DNA of 64,000 bases from Kryptolebias marmoratus (GCF_001649575.2 NC_051430.1:17596508-17660507), one strand, 5' to 3'; numbered from the stretch's first letter, positions 1 to 13,234 are shown. Program-made: numbers and translations. Notes: generated from the sequence alone by a model not told the origin.

Positions 1-470
1 ATCAGCTCACGTTGAGAAATAAAAATAATGTTATGTGCAATCTTATATATTATTACGTGATCTAATAGAGCTTGGAATATGTGTTGTGAAGGACTCCCAG
101 CTACCACCACACCAAATCTTAGCTCAAAAGTTGTAAAATTCACATCCAGTGGTTCCACCAAGTGGTTCATGAGATATTTTGCTAACAGACAAACATGGTT
201 GACCCCTTTTGGTTAACGCTAAGGTTTTATGCAAAGAACTTGTGCAGACCTTTTAGCTCAAAGTATGTGTTGGGGACAGAGCGCAGCTACTACCACATTA
301 AATTTTAGCTCAGTATCTGTAAAAATTGATTAGTTATAGTCATTTTTGTGTTTCCTAAAATCATTTAATGTATATTCATGATAATTAAAATCCATTTAGT
401 GGTTCTAAGACATTTTGCTAACTTGCACACAGGAAACATCATTTTCGCTTTTGCCTTCGGGGGCAGGCAA
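1..470 (+). repeat. Dispersed repeat family 1, truncated copies
   Basis: Two partial units of a dispersed repeat lie in tandem. Each has the recognisable inner module (auto-similar text 'cagctactaccacac..aaattttagctca' followed by 'tctgtaaaa') and a tail reading 'gagatattttgctaac'. The second ends in the family's 3' signature, a 'cttcggggg(c)aggca' stretch near 455-470. The head with the GCATTCC palindrome is missing, probably beyond the window edge or deleted. The family is not classified here. Confidence 0.5.
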
Positions 471-1476
471 TAATGGCCTAAATGTTTGTCAGGATGGTGA
501 CCACAGCTGAACTGGAGTCAAGCTTTTTACCATAAATCCTTGTCTTCTCCTGCTTCCTGCGTGTTACCTGCAAGTTTACAACCTCCGTGTAAAAATCGTC
601 ACGTTCTGATCAAGCTTCCGTCCATGTTGACAGGTCTGCCGGGTTGTTTTATCAGTTGGTTGTCGTGGTTTTGAAGATCTAATGTTTTTCCTCTCAGATT
701 GTTAGAGCAAATTGATCTCTTTGTTATTTTCAGTGCTGACAGACTGCGGAGTCAAGCCTGCCTACATGAAGTCACGTTTCAGAAGTCATCGAGTGAAACA
801 TCCATAAAAAAAATCTAAAAAAAAAAAAAAGTTTCTTAATTGGACAAAGTGTTCCTGTAATTGGAGCTGCTCTTCACTCTGGTGTTCAGAGTCATAAAAT
901 ATGCAGTGATTTAATATTAGTTTCCTTTTGGCAGCTCATTTATCTCCATACCTGACAAGATGATTTAACACAGCTAGAACTGCTTGGATATTAAACAAGA
1001 AACAATATTTGATACTTTTAATTTTTTGAAGGAAATCTGTCTCTTTTTTTCTTTCCATCATGGTCATTTTTTGTCTTTAAATTACTTGTTAGTGTTTGTA
1101 ATTTATATAAAATATAGATTTTGGTGTCCTGTCATAGCCCCCTGAGTGGTTTATGACATTTCCACCACTGAACGTCGTGTGACAGCTTGTCTAATGATGC
1201 TGTGGGTATGTTCAGATGTGTGCGCGATCAACTTGTTTTGAATGACACTATGCAGTTGCAGACAAACTTGCTAATTTATTGTCTCGCAAACAGATGTCAC
1301 GTTTTGCATCTGATATTTACTTTACATGCAAACATATATCACGCCTGAGCCCGTTCAACATCTGCTCACATGTGCAGCTGTCAGGGAATCTTTGTCACCA
1401 GCAGCCGAGTCTGCAGCTGAGCTGCTGCTGACGGGAAATATAAACATCAGTCAGGGTTCAGCTTCCAACACAATCC

Positions 1477-1553
1477 GTCCATCCATCCATCCATCCATCC
1501 ATCCATCCATCCATCCATCCATCCATCCATCCATTCATCCATCCATCCATCCA
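1477..1553. repeat. (ATCC)n microsatellite
   Basis: This is a tetranucleotide array of ATCC units with one ATTC interruption near the 3' end. It creates a spurious SIHP-repeat open frame on the plus strand. Confidence 0.95.
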
Positions 1554-3552
1554 TTATAAATGGTATATTTATGCTTCCAAAGTGCCAAACTCTGATTAAC
1601 TGAGCCACCTACAGTCTAAAATTCTTGAAGAGTTATTTTTGGCATTTTGAAGTGAGTTTCAGTTGAGAGGTTATTAGTAGTCAGTATCTAAACCTGCAGT
1701 AGACAGCAGTCAGAGTGATCTAAGTTTGGAGAATCAGGGAGTTCTTATGGAGGAGTTGAGCCAGCGGCCAATTTAGCTGGGATTTGTTTCAGCCATCACC
1801 CTTCAAATGTGAAAAATTTTATTGTTGTTCAAGCAAATGCAATTTCATAAACCTTCATACTTTCAAATCACATTGCTAGTTGGATTGAGTAGGTTTAACA
1901 TGTTCTGTTTTGAAATTCATGTTTCACATATAACATGTTGCAGCAGACTGACTCTATTCCAACATGGCTGGTATTTAGTGCAAATAACCACTTGATGCAA
2001 CGATGCTGCAGAGTAAAAGTTTACAATAGAGAAATTGCTGTAAAACTTTAGTTCTTTTTGGCAAATGTTGTAAGTTAGTTTACCTTTTTTAAGTGGTGAA
2101 TATGAACCTGAATCAGTGTGAGAGCTAAACTTTGAACTAGTTCATGTGAAGGGTGACCTTCAACAGGTAAGATACCGTCTGCTAATGACTACTCTGCAGA
2201 AACCCATTCCAAAAAAATTGTAATTATCTTTTTCATTTAGGCCCCTGAATCCTGCAACCACTACAAACAAACACACCTTATAGGCACAACATAAATTTTT
2301 ATCCAGGGAGAAACAAAAGAAAGAAATCTGGTACTTATTAACACAATCAGGACATTGTTTCAATCACAATGTTGATTTTTACTTTTTTTATGTTGAACAG
2401 CAAAGTGTCTCACAGTCGCTCATACATATTGTCAAAAACTGCAAAGATTTTGTTTTTCAGTGGTGCAGTGTGTCTGTAGGTGTGTGCGCAGCATGAAAAC
2501 TTGGTTTGGCTCCGTGCCATGCAGCTGGAAGCCATCATAGAACCAATTACTTTATGTCTTCTGCTCTCTCTCTCTCTCGCTCTTTTGCCTTTTCTCTCTC
2601 TTTGCCATTCACTTGATCTCCCTCCTCCCTCTGCTCTCATTCTCTCCGTCTGTCTGACTTTAATTCTTTAGGCCTGACTCTTCTTAAACCAAGAGCTTGC
2701 TTCGCTGTTAACCCCTTCACCCACACCTTTCCTTGTTTATAACTCATCACTTCGCTCACCCTGCATCGTCACCACCCTCCTCGGTGAACCAGTTTATCTT
2801 CAGGACCTAATAATCGCCTCGGCTGCTGCAAAACTTCCCCTGCACTTTTTGACACAAGCGGAGGGAAGAAAGGATTGCAAACGCTGATTACAGATTGTGC
2901 ACTAAATGAATGTGTCGCCACAGTGAGGGATGGAGGAAGTGAGAGAGTTAACAGTGTAAACAAACGAGGAGCATAATGAGGATGAAGTACTGCTGTGAAC
3001 AAGTAGGCCTTTGTTTCCCCTCATACCTGCTGCTCTCTCCAACTCTCCGGTTGTCACACTTTAACGCACAAACACACACAAACACACACACTCACACACA
3101 CGTAGGACTTGTAGGAGTGTGATACAGGCTGTATCGTGTCTGGGTTTCTGGAGAGCGCAGTTTATTGAATGTTAAAGATGGTGACCGGGTTCCAGTGAAG
3201 CGATTCAAAAAGCAGATCAGAGACGTTTGTGTAAACAACAGATGAAATCACTTAATCGCTCTTAGACTCTACAGAGGTATTATTCTCACTGTTCTCACAT
3301 CATGTGTACGCCAGCTTGAAACTGATTAGTCCTGCAAAGAAAAAAAAAAAGAAAAACAGAAAACAACAACGTTTTCAGATTTGATAATGTTACAGGTTTA
3401 CGTTTAGGTTGTATACTCATATAATTTAAGACTGAGGGCACAGTGAGTCACAATAATTGTATTATTCTAAAGTATGTGTGATATTAAGTATAGATATTAT
3501 AGATATATTAAAATAAAAACAAAACACAGTTTACAGTGAAAACTGTAAACTT

Positions 3553-3890
3553 GAAGGAATGTATATCATTGTATACTAAAGTTTTAAACGAATCAAGCAA
3601 TCTGTTAGCACCTGTAGTATGTGCTGAGGATCAGTCTCAGCTACTGCCACGCCAAATTTTAGCTCAACGTCAGTGAAAATGGCTGAGCTATAGCCATTTA
3701 TGTGTTTGGAAAGGTTGCTTAGCCGTGGCGGCCATGTTGAAATCGAGATGCCTCCAACAGTAAATCAGCTGAAGATGAAAATCCACTGATTATTTTGTGG
3801 CAGTTCCATTAAAATCTGTGGTTCATGAGATATTTTGCTAACAGACGAACAAATGAACACATGCAGACACCCATGTCTGCATTTTATTAT
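3553..3890 (+). repeat. Dispersed repeat family 1 copy
   Basis: The copy starts at a degraded 'ttgaaggaatgtatatc' head. It continues through the shared inner module ('cagctactgccacgccaaattttag', written here as two short pieces of one stretch) and ends with 'gagatattttgctaacagac'. It is moderately diverged from the copies at 17.05 and 44.39 kb. Confidence 0.55.
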
Positions 3891-4799
3891 CAAGTCTCAC
3901 GGTGTGATGTAGCATTTTTCTGAAGGAGAAGCGATCCTGACCTCTGATGTGGCCTTTTATCATCACTGGTAGCCCTCATGCCTGAAATCAACCCCCTGAA
4001 TGTGTGTCTGCTGGGCTGACTCTGATATCATTTTTTATTTATTTTTTTTTACATTCATCTGGTTTCGACTGCCTTTTTTGGCTTTTTTGAATAACAAACA
4101 AAAAGAGTTTAAAAAAGCCCACTAAACATCTGCTGTAACTACAGCCTGTCAGTGCGTTTTCATAAAGTTGGCCACATGACAGACTTTCTGCTGCATCTAA
4201 TGAGGAGCTGAAGGGCCTCAGAGGTTTGATCATGGCTTTTTTTTTTTTTTTTTCATTTTTGTCCTGAAAAAAGTGCAGATATGCTGAGAATGCAGCGGCT
4301 CCTGACAGACAGCTGCTGTGAAAACACACGCCGATTTCAAGAGAACTTACATCTCTGTAATACTTCATCCAAGCTGATTAATCTGTGAGCGCTGGATTTG
4401 TTTACTTTGGTGGATCTTTGCAAAACTTCATGAGCTCGTCAGGTTTTCTAAAAGATGAAGGCAGCCACCTGTTTGTGGACTGTTTTTAAGCTTTTGGCAG
4501 CTGTCAGCTTGGATTTTTTGAACGCCAGTAGTGACTATGTACGAATAAAAGGGGAAGGTGATGATTGTATGACCAGCTTTTGTTACAGTCAGCGTGATAT
4601 TAACAGAGACTCTCGTAGCTTCCCTTTCAAACCAAGCCCCACCATCTGGAGGACATTGTCTACATTCTGCTCAGCCCTTAAATTGATCATATAAGTGAAT
4701 AAAAACAGAAGCGGTTGATAAAATAAACATTTACTCACTAAAACGCAAAGGAATGGAAGCTGAAATTTCTTGAGGGTTCAATAAACAAGCCTCAAATAA

Positions 4800-4902
4800 A
4801 GGCCTAGCTTTCCTTGAAGGAATGCATATCGCCCACCACCTTTCCCTTTACAGTTTTAGACATTAACAAAACAATGCTACGCCTTCGGCGGCAGGTGATA
4901 AG
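4800..4902 (+). repeat. Dispersed repeat family 1, internally deleted copy
   Basis: The head 'tccttgaaggaatgcatatc' is followed within about 80 bases by the tail signature 'cgccttcggcggcaggtgat'. Head and tail are therefore present without the middle, which is useful for defining both ends of the family. Confidence 0.55.
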
Positions 4903-6195
4903 TCAAAATTACAAGTCAAGTGATTTAAAAGTTAACAAACAGCTTGTAAAAAGTCAAACACCATAAAAACAGATAAATGCCACCCCATTCAGAAAGACTT
5001 CTCAAACAACAAAGTCACATTATATTAATCTGCTTCCTTTATATTGATATATATATATATGTATAAAAGAAATGATAAATACTCTGACCAGGAGGGACAT
5101 CTACTCACGACTTCATAATGATTTATAAAATCCTGAACTAATATTTTTGAAGAAACGTGTTTGTAGGGGACTCTCTTGGAGCGTGTGATGTTCGGGGCCA
5201 GCAGATTGGGACTTTATTTGCAGTAACTTTAAGACTCTCACCAACTGAGTTCACTTTATATGCAGCAGCAAAGCCCAGCTTTTTATGGAGCATTGCTGCT
5301 GCTGCTCTATAAAAACAGTGGCAATGCCCTATAAAAGCCGAGCATCGCCACTGCATGAAGCTGTATATATAGTTTGTCTGGAACAATGTTTAACAGTTAT
5401 TTCAGACAAACTATATTTTTTTTTTTTAGTGAACTGTTTTTGATTGCTCAAAGCTCATAAAAGAAAGAAGCTGGTGTTGTCATATATTTATATATATATA
5501 CTATAAAGCAAATCTATAAGATAAAGAACAGTACGCACAGAGTCTTCTAAATATAAACTGTATTATCAGGTTATTTACAGTAAGTATGAAAGTGTAACAC
5601 TGACCCTGTAGATTTTTTGGATCCTCAAGAACTTACAGGCAGCTGTATTTAGCCATCTGAATTGTTGTGCGTTGGTTGAAGTGTGCGAGATTAAAACCTG
5701 TTTTTGCATCTGAGACGCCCCAGGAAGAAGAGACACCGCTGGAGGTCAGCAGAAACTTCCCTTTAATCAGTCTGCTCACAGACTTTTTCTGTGCAAATGT
5801 AGCTTAAGTTCTGTCCAGTGACAGTAAAAAGTGCACTCAGCTAAGAGGAAAAACAAAACAACAAATCACCTCACCGTAAAATGTTCTCATAAGTAACAAT
5901 GTGCTGCAAAACAAACATTTAGAGGAGGTTTCTTTCCTGACCTTCCTGTGTAGAAATACTCCCTTTTACAGGCAGAGTGACAGCACAACCATCAGACAAA
6001 GAATGTCTCACTGTGCAGAAAGAGGCCGCGCATGAAGAGGGGGCAAATTGTAACGAGGAACACACACACACACACAGATGGAGATGTGGCCGGGCGTCAG
6101 GCCAGATGCTCCAAGAGAAGGAAACTCACATTCTTGTGATGAGGAGTCATCAAGTATCAGGTTCCACAGACTCTGATGGGAGCTGGAGCCCCTCA

Positions 6196-6196
<1 letters not shown>

Positions 6197-6271
<75 letters not shown>
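6197..6271. repeat. (CA)n microsatellite
   Basis: About 37 uninterrupted CA units. The array generates overlapping open frames on both strands (HTHT and CVCV repeats) that are not genes. Confidence 0.97.
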
Positions 6272-6275
<4 letters not shown>

Positions 6276-8509
6276 AGTTTGCATAGGCATACTCTGCAGC
6301 TCATACATTTTAAGCATTAAAAATAGAGTTGCAGCTTCCTCTAAACCCTTAAAAACAAATTTTCCCTCCCAGTAACAAAGTCAGTGTCATGTTTGCTGGA
6401 TCCAAGATCGCAGGTAGAGTAAAAACCAAAAGGTTTATTTAACAGCATTGACATAAACCCCTAACCTAGGAAGAAACACACATGATGAACACATGGAACT
6501 GAGTATAAGTACACAGAGGAGTGATTGCTAAACGAATGCAGCTGGGAGGCTGCAGATGAACAGCAGGTGTAAGAGGCAAACACCGTAAACTGGTAACAGA
6601 AAACACAGATAGCTGATAACAAACTGAAAACAACCTGGCAGAAACACGTTTTGATAAAAGCAGCTGTAAAACAAGGAACTGTAAGAAATCCAAAAAAAAC
6701 GTGGCAGTCCTATAACTGTTTAATCCTGCATCCACTCATCACGAGCAGATTTGTTTAAGACACCCGAACAGAAAGCAACAAGGAAGTAAAAGGGTGTTTG
6801 TGAGACGAATGGACACAGAGGAATGTGTTGGACATTTAGAGCAGAGATGGAGAAATCAAGAATAAACTGATGTGTAGTTTTGCCTCTGACCACCAGATGA
6901 CAGCATCTGTCCACTCTCCACCAACTCCAGTTCAACCTGCATGAAGTTTATCTTAAGTGAGGTACATTTAGCAACATTTTCTTTTGCAATAAATGGTAAT
7001 ATTTTGGTTGTGAATTTTGAAAACACTTGAAGGACTCTTCCAACTATTTCATCCCAGTCCCTCGTCACATCAGCCCTCTCAGTGTCTGTGAATCAGTTTG
7101 CATCTAAAGTGAAATATAATGAATGATCTGCAGCCACAGAAAACCTGAAAATGTGTTCAAACACACAACATTAAGACTTAAGGAGCAAATTAAAGAACAA
7201 ACAAATGGTCAAGGTTTTCTTTAAGCTTTTTTAATTTCAAGGCTTATAAAGGAAATGTTGGAAGAAAATATACATTTCTGTTTCTTCTACTAGATTATAT
7301 GTGTTCGGCATTTGTGCAAATTTGCAAAAAGCATGTTTTAGCATGGCTTTGGAGATACAGATGAAATAAAGTTTCATGGTGGCTTTTATTAAATGCTTAC
7401 ATAATCTGATTCATATTTGTACCAACTCTGTTTGTGGGTTACAAGGAGCAAATTGTAAAAAAATTGTTTTCTCACAATCTGCTCCTCTCAGGTTCATGAC
7501 CACAATTCTCCTCTTCAGTAGGATATAACACTTAAAGCATTTTTAAAAATTATTTTGTATAAGGTTGCTGCTTGTTGCCCAGCAGATGCAAGTTTAAAAC
7601 AAAAACCGTTCTTGAAAATATGAGGAGAAGTTTGATGATTTTGAAGCAGACCTGTTTGTTCGTCATTCCTCCTTTAATCAGAACATCTCTCTGACAGATT
7701 GTTCTGTTCACCTGTTTTAGTTTATCTGTTGAATAAGGAGGAAGCACCTGAAAGGCTTTCAGTTGCTACCAAGTTCACTCGAGGTTTCTGTGACTCATTT
7801 ATTTGCTGTTTGAATAACCCATCCCTTCACTGGGATTTTTCTGATATCAGGTTTCAAATGGTTTCACCTGCAATGTGTTTTAAATAATTGTTTAAATGTT
7901 TTAATTTCTTCTTTCATTTAAGTTAAAGTGAGGCAATTAGTCCACACAGCTTCTTCTTTGTTTGCAGCTTCAGAAATTTGAACTTTGAACGATTCTCTGT
8001 GCACAAAACACCCTTACTGATTTATTTACAGAAGGTTTGTGTTCAGATTTATTTATATTAGTTTTAGTTTAGTTTCATAAAAATCATTAAAACTGACTAA
8101 AAGTTATTAAGATGTGTTTGGCATTAAACAACAATTTTTACCAAGTTCTTTTTAATGAAAGAAAACGCATTGTATTTAGGCTACACAGTTGGAAATGTCT
8201 TTGGATGTTTTTGACTGTAAGAAGTTCAATTTAGGTCCTATGTACTCATTACAAACTCATGAAGACCTGTCAAAGAAAAGAACATAAAGTAATTAAGAAA
8301 AGCACATGTTGATGAGTGATATGCCCTTAAGTTGAAAATGTATGAGCTGCCTACCTCACACGTTTATTTAACTACAAAAGCAGCTGAGGTGACTGGTCGA
8401 CATGGAAGAGCCGTGCGGGATAGAGAAGTCAGACAATTTTGATGTGTTGCTTCATATTTCTGCTCAAATTTGTTGCATAAAGTGTGCCAATAAGTTTCTA
8501 AAACAATCT

Positions 8510-8650
8510 AAAGGCAGCTGTTCATCCTGTAACCAGAGGGTTGCCAGTTCGGACCCCTGCTTCGTCCGTCTCAGACATTGTGTCCTTGGTCATGACACTT
8601 CACCTGCCTCGCCTCCTGATGGTTTACCTACACAAACTGCGGACAGCCTA
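8510..8650 (+). mobile_element. tRNA-derived SINE fragment
   Basis: The stretch 'gttgccagttcggaccc' resembles a polymerase III B box. It is followed by 'tgtccttggtcatgacactt', which is close to the common fish SINE body motif 'tgtccttgggcaagacactt'. The 5' A-box half and a clear tail are not visible, so this looks like a truncated, diverged insertion. Confidence 0.5.
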
Positions 8651-8954
8651 ATGAAGGTCAATCACACGACTAAAGCTTCTATCTGTTTTCTGTTGATTCA
8701 GCTAAATGCTTTGTTTACATTGAGCGTGTACCCGCACTTCAGAACTGCATATCAATATATCTGGAAAACTCTTTCAAACACCACCATTTGATATATTTCA
8801 GGAGAATTTTTTTTATGTTGGATTTCATATTTTGTAATGAGTAGCTTTAAGGCTCAAAAAGAAACCAGGAGCAGGATGGGAGTGGATCGAAGGACTGACG
8901 GGGCAAAGAAGCTGGATTAACCTCAGACACCTGATGGCTATTTATTATTAAAAG

Positions 8955-9235
8955 ACTAGCATTCCTTGAAGAAATGCATATGGCCCTCCGCCTTTCATGT
9001 CAGGGATTTGAACAAAAATCATCTTCTTCTGAGAAGGAAACAGTTACAGACATTTCAGTCAAACCTCACAAAATGACATTCTGTATGATCTCATGTAATA
9101 TGGTGAGATCTTGCAAGACGTGTTTGTTCTCAGAGAATGTGTTGAGGATGACGCTCAGCTACCAACACAACAAATTTTAGTATGTCTGTAAAACTGACCG
9201 AGGTGCAGCCATTTTGGTGCTGCCTAAGGTTGATA
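8955..9235 (+). repeat. Dispersed repeat family 1 copy
   Basis: The head reads 'tagcattccttgaagaaatg' (one arm of the terminal palindrome is mutated). The shared inner module follows, including 'agagaatgtgttgaggatga' and 'cagctaccaacacaacaaat'. The copy fades near 9235. Confidence 0.55.
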
Positions 9236-9876
9236 GTGTTGTCGGTGACGGGTGATAAAAACGTCATCAAGGATATTCAAACGTTTCTGCCAGCAGCAGC
9301 CTCGAAACTGTGGGGCAGAATTTTAGAAGTCCGGTCTCAATTACTTAAGAAACACTTGAGGAAAATCCTCATTAAAGTAGTGTACTTGTTATGTAGAGGA
9401 GTTAAATCTGAAAGCCTGAAATGTTGGCGACTGACATTTTCTATGCAGCTGAGCTTCTTTATGAGCAACTAGAATAAAAATCAATTTTATTTCAGTGACT
9501 TGGAGCTGCTGACTGAAGCAGGAGACAATACGGTCAATGAGGCTCTTTTTTTGGCCAGTCAGTCAAAACAGTTTTCAGAATTTCTTATTGTGCTTACTTA
9601 ACTTTTTTTTTTTAAAAACAGCATTTCTGACTTTTCTAGAATCGCTCTTACATAACACTCCCACTCTTACATAACTGAGAGGCGAAGCCTGACCTCACCT
9701 CAGCTGAGCCGTCCACCCGCTGCAGTAAAAGCAAACAAACCAAAAGCATCTCAAGGTTTTCAGATTGTCTCTGGAGATAATTCAATAAGGTCAAGATTGC
9801 CTCTGCTAGGTGCCAGGGATTCCTAAGAACGATAAGCGCATGAGGTGGGTGTGAGGGGAGAGGTGGAGTCTTGTTG

Positions 9877-9883
9877 TATAAAA
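9877..9883 (+). promoter_or_regulatory. slc14a2: TATA box of the urea transporter gene
   Basis: TATAAAA lies 50 bases before the ATG chosen for the urea transporter. A start site 25-30 bases downstream would fall near 9905-9912, giving a 5' UTR of about 20-28 bases. This favours the ATG at 9933 over the in-frame ATG at 9906, which would sit at or before the cap site. No CpG island is seen, so this resembles a tissue-restricted TATA promoter. Confidence 0.5.
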
Positions 9884-9932
9884 GCCTTCCCTGTGAGCTT
9901 CTGTGATGTGCATCAGAAGAAGCGGGCAGCCC

Positions 9933-12900
9933 ATGTGGCCTGAGAGTGGTTCCAAACATATGACCGGGTCAGACTGCACAAAGGTAAGAGCACTTTTACA
10001 GACACTTGTTGTAGCCTGCAAAGTCCTGCAAGAAGGAAAAATAGTAAAGAAAATGTAGAAAATAGTAATGAAATAGATCAGAGAGTTTGATAGAAAAAAG
10101 CAAACATTTAAAGAAGATAAGAGAAATGATGATGGGTTAGTCTTTCTTTGTCTGAGAGAATTGATTTTCATGACTTTGAGTTTTCAAATTCCTCTTCTTT
10201 GAAATATGTTTTCCTTTCAATACAGAAGCAAATGTTTTATCTTTTCCAGAAGTCAATAAAAATGCTTAAATTTATTGTCCCTTCAGGGAAAATATTCTGC
10301 AACCTTTAATCACACGAGAAAGAGTGTGACAACTTAACATAAATGTATCCAAGTTGTAAGTTTAAAATACCATAGCATGACCTGTTTTCATCAGTCATTT
10401 TTTAGGAAGTGTAACAAGCAGTGAGACAGACTGAAATCTGCTGCTGATTAACGTTTTTGCTTGTCTTCTGTTCAGGATATTCCCAAGAATATCAGCTCCT
10501 CCTCTCCTGCCTCTCCTTCACCCAGCTCTCCACCTCCCGTCTTTACCGTAAGCTGGTCCCCGCTCTACATGTCATCCTGTTATTTTCTTAGATTCTCACA
10601 GTTTATTTCATTTTTGAACTAAACTTTCAATCCTGATGACCTGTCCAGGAGCTCCAGCCCCTGATGGCACACCCTGACCTCCCATCTGAGCACCGCCCCT
10701 CCCAGGAGGACAAGAGGGACGAGAGAGGCCAAGAGAGGCCTGCGGGACTCACAGCCCTGCAGAGCGCCAAGGCCTGCTTTCTCAAGGGAGTGTCCTACTT
10801 CTCAGGAGACATGGAGGTGTTTGGAAAATGGATGGAAAGTAAGTCGTGCATCAGTGATACTCTGGAAATGACATACATGTCCTATCAAGCAATATCATAT
10901 ATTGAGACTCAGTGAGTATTTAATGTATAAACTTAGTCAAACATCAGTGCTAAATCATAACAGGAACTTAAAACAGTGGCCCTCAGACAAACTGGGTCAT
11001 AAAGTTTAATTGAGCTGAAACACTGAGCAATATTTAACGATGAAGGATACACAGGTCTCACAAACATTTACCACCTGTTTGTTTTCCAGAGCAGTTCTTC
11101 TTGCTGCAGCTGCTGGACTGGGTTCTGCGAGGGGCGTCCCAGGTGATGTTCGTCAACAACCCTCTGAGTGGGCTCATCATCTTCGGGGGCCTCATTTTGC
11201 AAAACTACTGGTGGGCCCTCAATGGCTTCGTGGGCACACTCTTCGCTACCATTTCGGCCCTCATCCTGCAGCAAAACAGGTATAAACCCAGACTACATCT
11301 GAACTGAATCACTGTTTTAGACCATTTTAAATAACAAGCTGCTTAACTTTGCTTTGAAGCATAGAAACTGATCAGTTTTAGTGATTTTTCCCCAGGGGTG
11401 CCATAGCTGCGGGGTTGTATGGCTACAACGGCATCCTGGTGGGTCTGCTGATGGCTGTGTTCTCCAACGCAGGAAACTGGTACTGGTGGCTTCTGCTGCC
11501 GAACGTCTTCATGTCCATGATGTGGTAAGCAGCCAGAAACGATTGAACAAGAAAAAAACAGGGTAGAAAAAAAATGAAAAGAGTAGATCCAAGTTTCCGG
11601 TTTTCGATGTAACAGCTCGGTCGGCTACAAAGAAAGCAAAGCTTTTAAATTTGCAAATGATAAGACAGGGAGCTGCAAGACATCAACAAGTCATTAAATG
11701 ATTGCGTGAGCGACGTGTGGAGTCCATTTAACACAGATGATGACCGAATGTACTGTTGTGTTGTAGCCCGATTGTGTCCAGCGCCCTGGCATCTATTAAC
11801 AGCCGCTGGGACCTGCCAGTGTTCACGCTGCCCTTCAACATCCTGGTGTGCCTCCACATGGTCGCCACCGGCCACTACAACCACCACTTCCCCCAGGTGC
11901 TCATCCAGCCGCGCTCCGAGTTCCCCAACATCACCTGGGCTGAAATCGACGTAGCAAAGGTCAGCAAGAGGCTATAATCTCCCTTAACAAAGCGCGCGCC
12001 AGCTCCAGGTTAGCGCTGTTGGAAACACACTCGTGACTCTTGCATTCATAAATATCTTTGACTTTTTCAGCTATTCAGGTCAGTGCCTGTAGGGATAGGG
12101 CAGGTCTACGGCTGTGACAACCCCTGGACAGGAGGAATGTTCATCATCTCCCTCTTCATCTCCTCCCCTGTCACCTGCGTTCATGCTGTGCTGGGATCCA
12201 CTGTGGGCATGGTGTCAGGTGAGAGGACGCCCATAAAGCCCGACACGTTTCCCCTCATGGTCCCAATAAAGTCATGATCAGTATTCAGGAGGAATATGAC
12301 TGAGGTTTTTTTGTTTTTCTTCAGGTTTGGCTCTAGCAGCTCCTTTTGAAGACATTTATTTTGGCCTGTGGGGATACAACTGTGTGTTGGCGTGCATCGC
12401 CATCGGCGGAATGTTCTACGCTCTCACCTGGCAGGTGCACCTGCTCGCCATCACATGTGGTGAGTGGACACCAAGAGAGATTAAAACTTTATCTTAAAGT
12501 GCAGCTAACCTGTAAGAGATAGGCGTAGGACGTCATGCAACTATGAGCAACTTTGGGAAACTCAGCGGAGGTATCAGTTATCTGTAATCTCAACTTTTTT
12601 TTCTTCTTGTCTGCAGCTTTTTTCTGCGCTTATCTCGGCTCAGCCATTGCCAACATCATGTCCAGGGTAATTATACACCCTTATAATTTAATCCAAACAC
12701 GCATTTATTAACATAAAAGGAAAAAACATTGTTACCAAGTGTGATTCTTTTGATCTATCCACAGTTCGGTCTTCCAGCCTGCACCTGGCCTTTCTGCCTC
12801 TCTGCCCTCACCTTCCTCCTCCTAACCACGGGCACCAAACGAATACTCAAGCTGCCGCTGGCTAAGGTCACCTACCCTGAGAAGAACCTGGCCTTCTACT

Positions 12901-13172
12901 GGAAACTGAAGAAGCAGGAGAAAGCAGACAAGGCCGAGAAGGAGAGGAAAGAGCGAGAGGAGCAGCAGAGAGCCGTGGAGGAGGAAGTCATCCTGAATGA
13001 GAAAGAACGGCTGAGGCTGGAGCTGCAGAGGATGGAGGAGGGGAAAGCTGAAGGTAGAAATAACGAGACACAAGAAGAAGAGCGAGCACCTGCAGCAGAT
13101 GTGCAGGCTACTGAAGAAGAACGAAACAGGAGAAACGAAACCACTGAAATCACTATTGCTGAATATCTTTAA
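9933..13172 (+). CDS. slc14a2: Urea transporter (SLC14 family, UT-A/UT-2 type)
   Basis: This membrane channel carries urea passively down its gradient. Ten coding exons join in frame: 9933-9983, 10476-10547, 10649-10838, 11090-11279, 11396-11524, 11767-11959, 12071-12218, 12325-12459, 12617-12666 and 12765-13172, giving 521 residues. Family signatures are plain: [16 protein letters not shown] in exon 4, the [15 protein letters not shown] loop in exon 5, [11 protein letters not shown] and ATGHYN in exon 6, and [16 protein letters not shown] in exon 7, the hallmark of the second homologous half. The N-terminus (about 80 residues) is Ser/Pro-rich and hydrophilic. Transmembrane segments span roughly residues 105-410. 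The last about 88 residues form an unusual Glu/Lys/Arg-rich coiled-coil-like tail, longer than I recall for UT-B or UT-A2. An in-frame ATG at 9906 would add nine residues. The family call is secure; the symbol follows usual teleost naming and the exact paralogue is inferred. Confidence 0.93.
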
Positions 13173-13234
13173 GACTGCAATACCGAAAATCAAAAATATT
13201 GCCAATCCAATTAAAATGTTTGAAGGATGTAAAT

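Larger units (their letters stand above)
1..9876. other. Intergenic, repeat-rich, no gene recognised
   Basis: I found no conserved exon on either strand in this stretch. It contains copies of the palindrome-ended dispersed repeat (about 1-470, 3553-3890, 4800-4902, 8955-9235), a TCCA tetranucleotide array near 1477-1553, a CA array at 6197-6271, a short CA-rich tract near 3065-3102 and a tRNA-type SINE fragment near 8510-8650. The open frames here are short and are made of microsatellite, SINE or low-complexity sequence. The rest (for example 5.0-5.9 kb, 6.4-8.4 kb and 9.25-9.87 kb) is AT-rich sequence in which I recognise nothing. Confidence 0.6.

Noticed and set aside
1477..1553. Tandem repeat array considered as a possible CRISPR-like array
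   Set aside because: It is a simple ATCC microsatellite without spacers, in a vertebrate genome.
6008..6375. Overlapping open frames with HT and CV repeats on both strands
   Set aside because: They are translations of the CA microsatellite.
8402..8791. 129-residue plus-strand open frame with many cysteines
   Set aside because: The Cys-rich part overlaps a tRNA-derived SINE fragment and no zinc-finger spacing holds up.
12822..13205. Minus-strand open frames, Ser/Phe/Leu-rich
   Set aside because: They are antisense to the Glu/Lys-rich tail exon of the urea transporter, a common source of spurious frames.
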